NCBI GenBank assembly: GCA_027356675.1
Contig: DAHVXO010000128.1
Location: 1 to 6,835, forward strand
Length of the DNA: 6,835 nucleotides
Direction of reading: 5' to 3'
From: Symbiobacteriaceae bacterium
GTDB lineage: Bacteria > Bacillota_E > Symbiobacteriia > Symbiobacteriales > Symbiobacteriaceae
A program made the translations under genes and the position numbers. The notes beneath the pieces were generated by a model. The model was not told the origin of the DNA. It ran no database searches and worked only from the letters and a program-made list of their open reading frames with translations. Shown here piece after piece: positions 6,560-6,835 of the stretch. Every line of letters starts with the position of its first letter. Position 1 is the stretch's first letter.

Positions 6560-6706
6560 TCAGGGTTCCATGGCGGGAGCAGCACCGGCCGTGGCCAGTT
6601 CGGCGCCGGTGGCAATCAGTGCGACCAGGACCCCGGTCCCGTTATACGCCACCCGGCGGCTGGCGGAGCCGTAATCCGTAACACTTCGGGTGGGCCGCAG
6701 CCGCAT
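6560..6706 (-). CDS. Possible small membrane protein, 48 residues (hypothetical)
   Basis: The frame starts at ATG 6706-6704 and stops with TGA at 6560-6562. It encodes a basic N-terminus (MRLRPTRSVTDYGSASRR) and then a mostly hydrophobic segment (VLVALIATGAELATAG, residues about 26-41), like a single-helix peptide. About three quarters of its third codon positions are G or C, which fits coding use but is not decisive in this genome. It ends 15 bases before the symmetrical terminator at 6519-6544, which would serve it. Against it, no Shine-Dalgarno precedes the ATG: the bases just upstream belong to the 9-bp inverted repeat. No family recognised. Confidence 0.33.
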   Translation of the reverse strand: MRLRPTRSVTDYGSASRRVAYNGTGVLVALIATGAELATAGAAPAMEP

Positions 6707-6707
6707 A

Positions 6708-6746
6708 AAGGAACAGACCAAGCATCCGGGGCATACCCTGTTCCTT
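6708..6746. repeat. Perfect 9-bp inverted repeat in the divergent intergenic space
   Basis: AAGGAACAG (6708-6716) and CTGTTCCTT (6738-6746) are exact reverse complements separated by 21 bases, so their centres are 30 bases apart, about three helical turns. No T-run follows on the + strand, so it is not a typical terminator. The left arm abuts the possible start of the small - strand gene at 6706. The right arm lies five bases before the Shine-Dalgarno of the gene at 6768. It could be an operator or a leader hairpin. Confidence 0.7.
6713..6740 (+). promoter_or_regulatory. Candidate sigma-E/sigma-K-like sporulation promoter
   Basis: CATACCCTG (6732-6740) fits the mother-cell -10 patterns CATACAAT (sigma-E, 6 of 8) and CATAnnnTA (sigma-K, 5 of 6 defined bases). 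AC at 6713-6714, inside AACA, lies 17 bases upstream and fits the sigma-K -35 element. The start would be near 6747, leaving only a few bases before the Shine-Dalgarno at 6751-6760. These are loose consensus motifs, so the call depends on the downstream gene being a sporulation gene. Confidence 0.28.
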
Positions 6747-6750
6747 ACCA

Positions 6751-6760
6751 GGAAGGGAGG
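6751..6760 (+). promoter_or_regulatory. Ribosome-binding site that favours the GTG start at 6768
   Basis: GGAAGGGAGG contains GGAGG-type pairing at 6756-6760. It leaves only 1 base before the ATG at 6762 but 7 bases before the in-frame GTG at 6768. The GTG is therefore the more likely start. Confidence 0.65.
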
Positions 6761-6767
6761 GATGAGT

Positions 6768-6835
6768 GTGCTGTCCTCCATGTTCGGGGCCCTGGGGGAA
6801 CTGATCGTGCGCGGCCTCATGGTGCTGACCGGGTA
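6768..6835 (+). CDS. sigK: N-terminal fragment, possibly the pro-sequence of sporulation sigma factor K (partial)
   Basis: From the GTG, 22 codons read MLSSMFGALGELIVRGLMVLTG, running off the window at an incomplete TA (Tyr, or in principle a stop). Pro-sigma-K of Bacillus, as I remember it, begins with a hydrophobic pro-sequence of about 20 residues containing FAALG at positions 6-10 and ending just before a Tyr. Here F6, A8, L9 and G10 match and a Tyr would follow at 23. Pro-sigma-K is tethered to the mother-cell membrane until the intramembrane protease SpoIVFB cuts it, and it then drives late spore genes. A sigma-E/K-like promoter lies upstream. The fragment is very short; another membrane-anchored protein is possible. 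Confidence 0.45.
   Translation, partial: MLSSMFGALGELIVRGLMVLTG

Noticed and set aside
6115..6615. 166-codon - strand frame across the end of the giant gene and its terminator
   Set aside because: It reads straight through the strong terminator hairpin and is antisense to the conserved C-terminal domain; no ribosome-binding site or family signature.
1..6835. CRISPR array, tRNA, rRNA, insertion sequence or attachment site
   Set aside because: I looked on both strands and saw no short regularly spaced repeats, cloverleaf-like genes, transposase motifs or flanking direct repeats.

Overview
The window looks like chromosomal DNA of a GC-rich, motile, probably spore-forming Firmicute (for example a Symbiobacterium-like lineage; the genus is an inference). 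Three things point there: the flagellin ribosome-binding site is a 10-base exact match to the 3' end of 16S rRNA (AGGAGGTGAT); a surface-type secreted protein has no outer-membrane features; and the right edge carries what looks like the start of the sporulation sigma factor gene sigK.

Layout. Bases 1-56 are the last codons of a + strand gene, probably a membrane protein, followed by a strong intrinsic terminator (76-111). Bases 112-225 hold nothing I can identify. A 555-residue flagellin lies on the - strand (226-1893). A 171-base AT-rich divergent promoter region (1894-2064) separates it from a 1477-residue secreted modular protein on the + strand (2065-6498). That gene ends in a second strong hairpin terminator (6519-6544) that could work in both directions. 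Then come a possible 48-codon small gene on the - strand (6560-6706), a perfect 9-bp inverted repeat (6708-6746), and the first 22 codons of a + strand gene (from 6768) resembling pro-sigma-K.

The main result is the flagellin. Its central region is recognisably the peptidase-like domain of the flagellinolysins (proteolytic flagellins), but the HExxH zinc-binding and catalytic motif is replaced at all three defining positions (Ser-Ala-x-x-Gln), and the downstream EGxxE-type motif is degenerate too. It therefore looks like a pseudo-enzyme flagellin: the fold is kept and the catalysis lost. It also carries an unusual Pro-rich tail of about 20 residues past the normal flagellin C-terminus.

The divergent neighbour is a large secreted protein: signal peptide, TolB/PD40-like propeller motifs, five tandem two-domain Ig-like units (about 190 residues each), an FN3 domain and a C-terminal beta domain with a FlgD-Ig/BsuPI-like motif. 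The two genes share a 12-base promoter element, TTCGATA(A/T)AGAT, each copy preceded by a TAAA-like element at sigma-28/sigma-D spacing. This suggests that the orphan flagellin and the giant surface protein are expressed together as a small motility or surface module.
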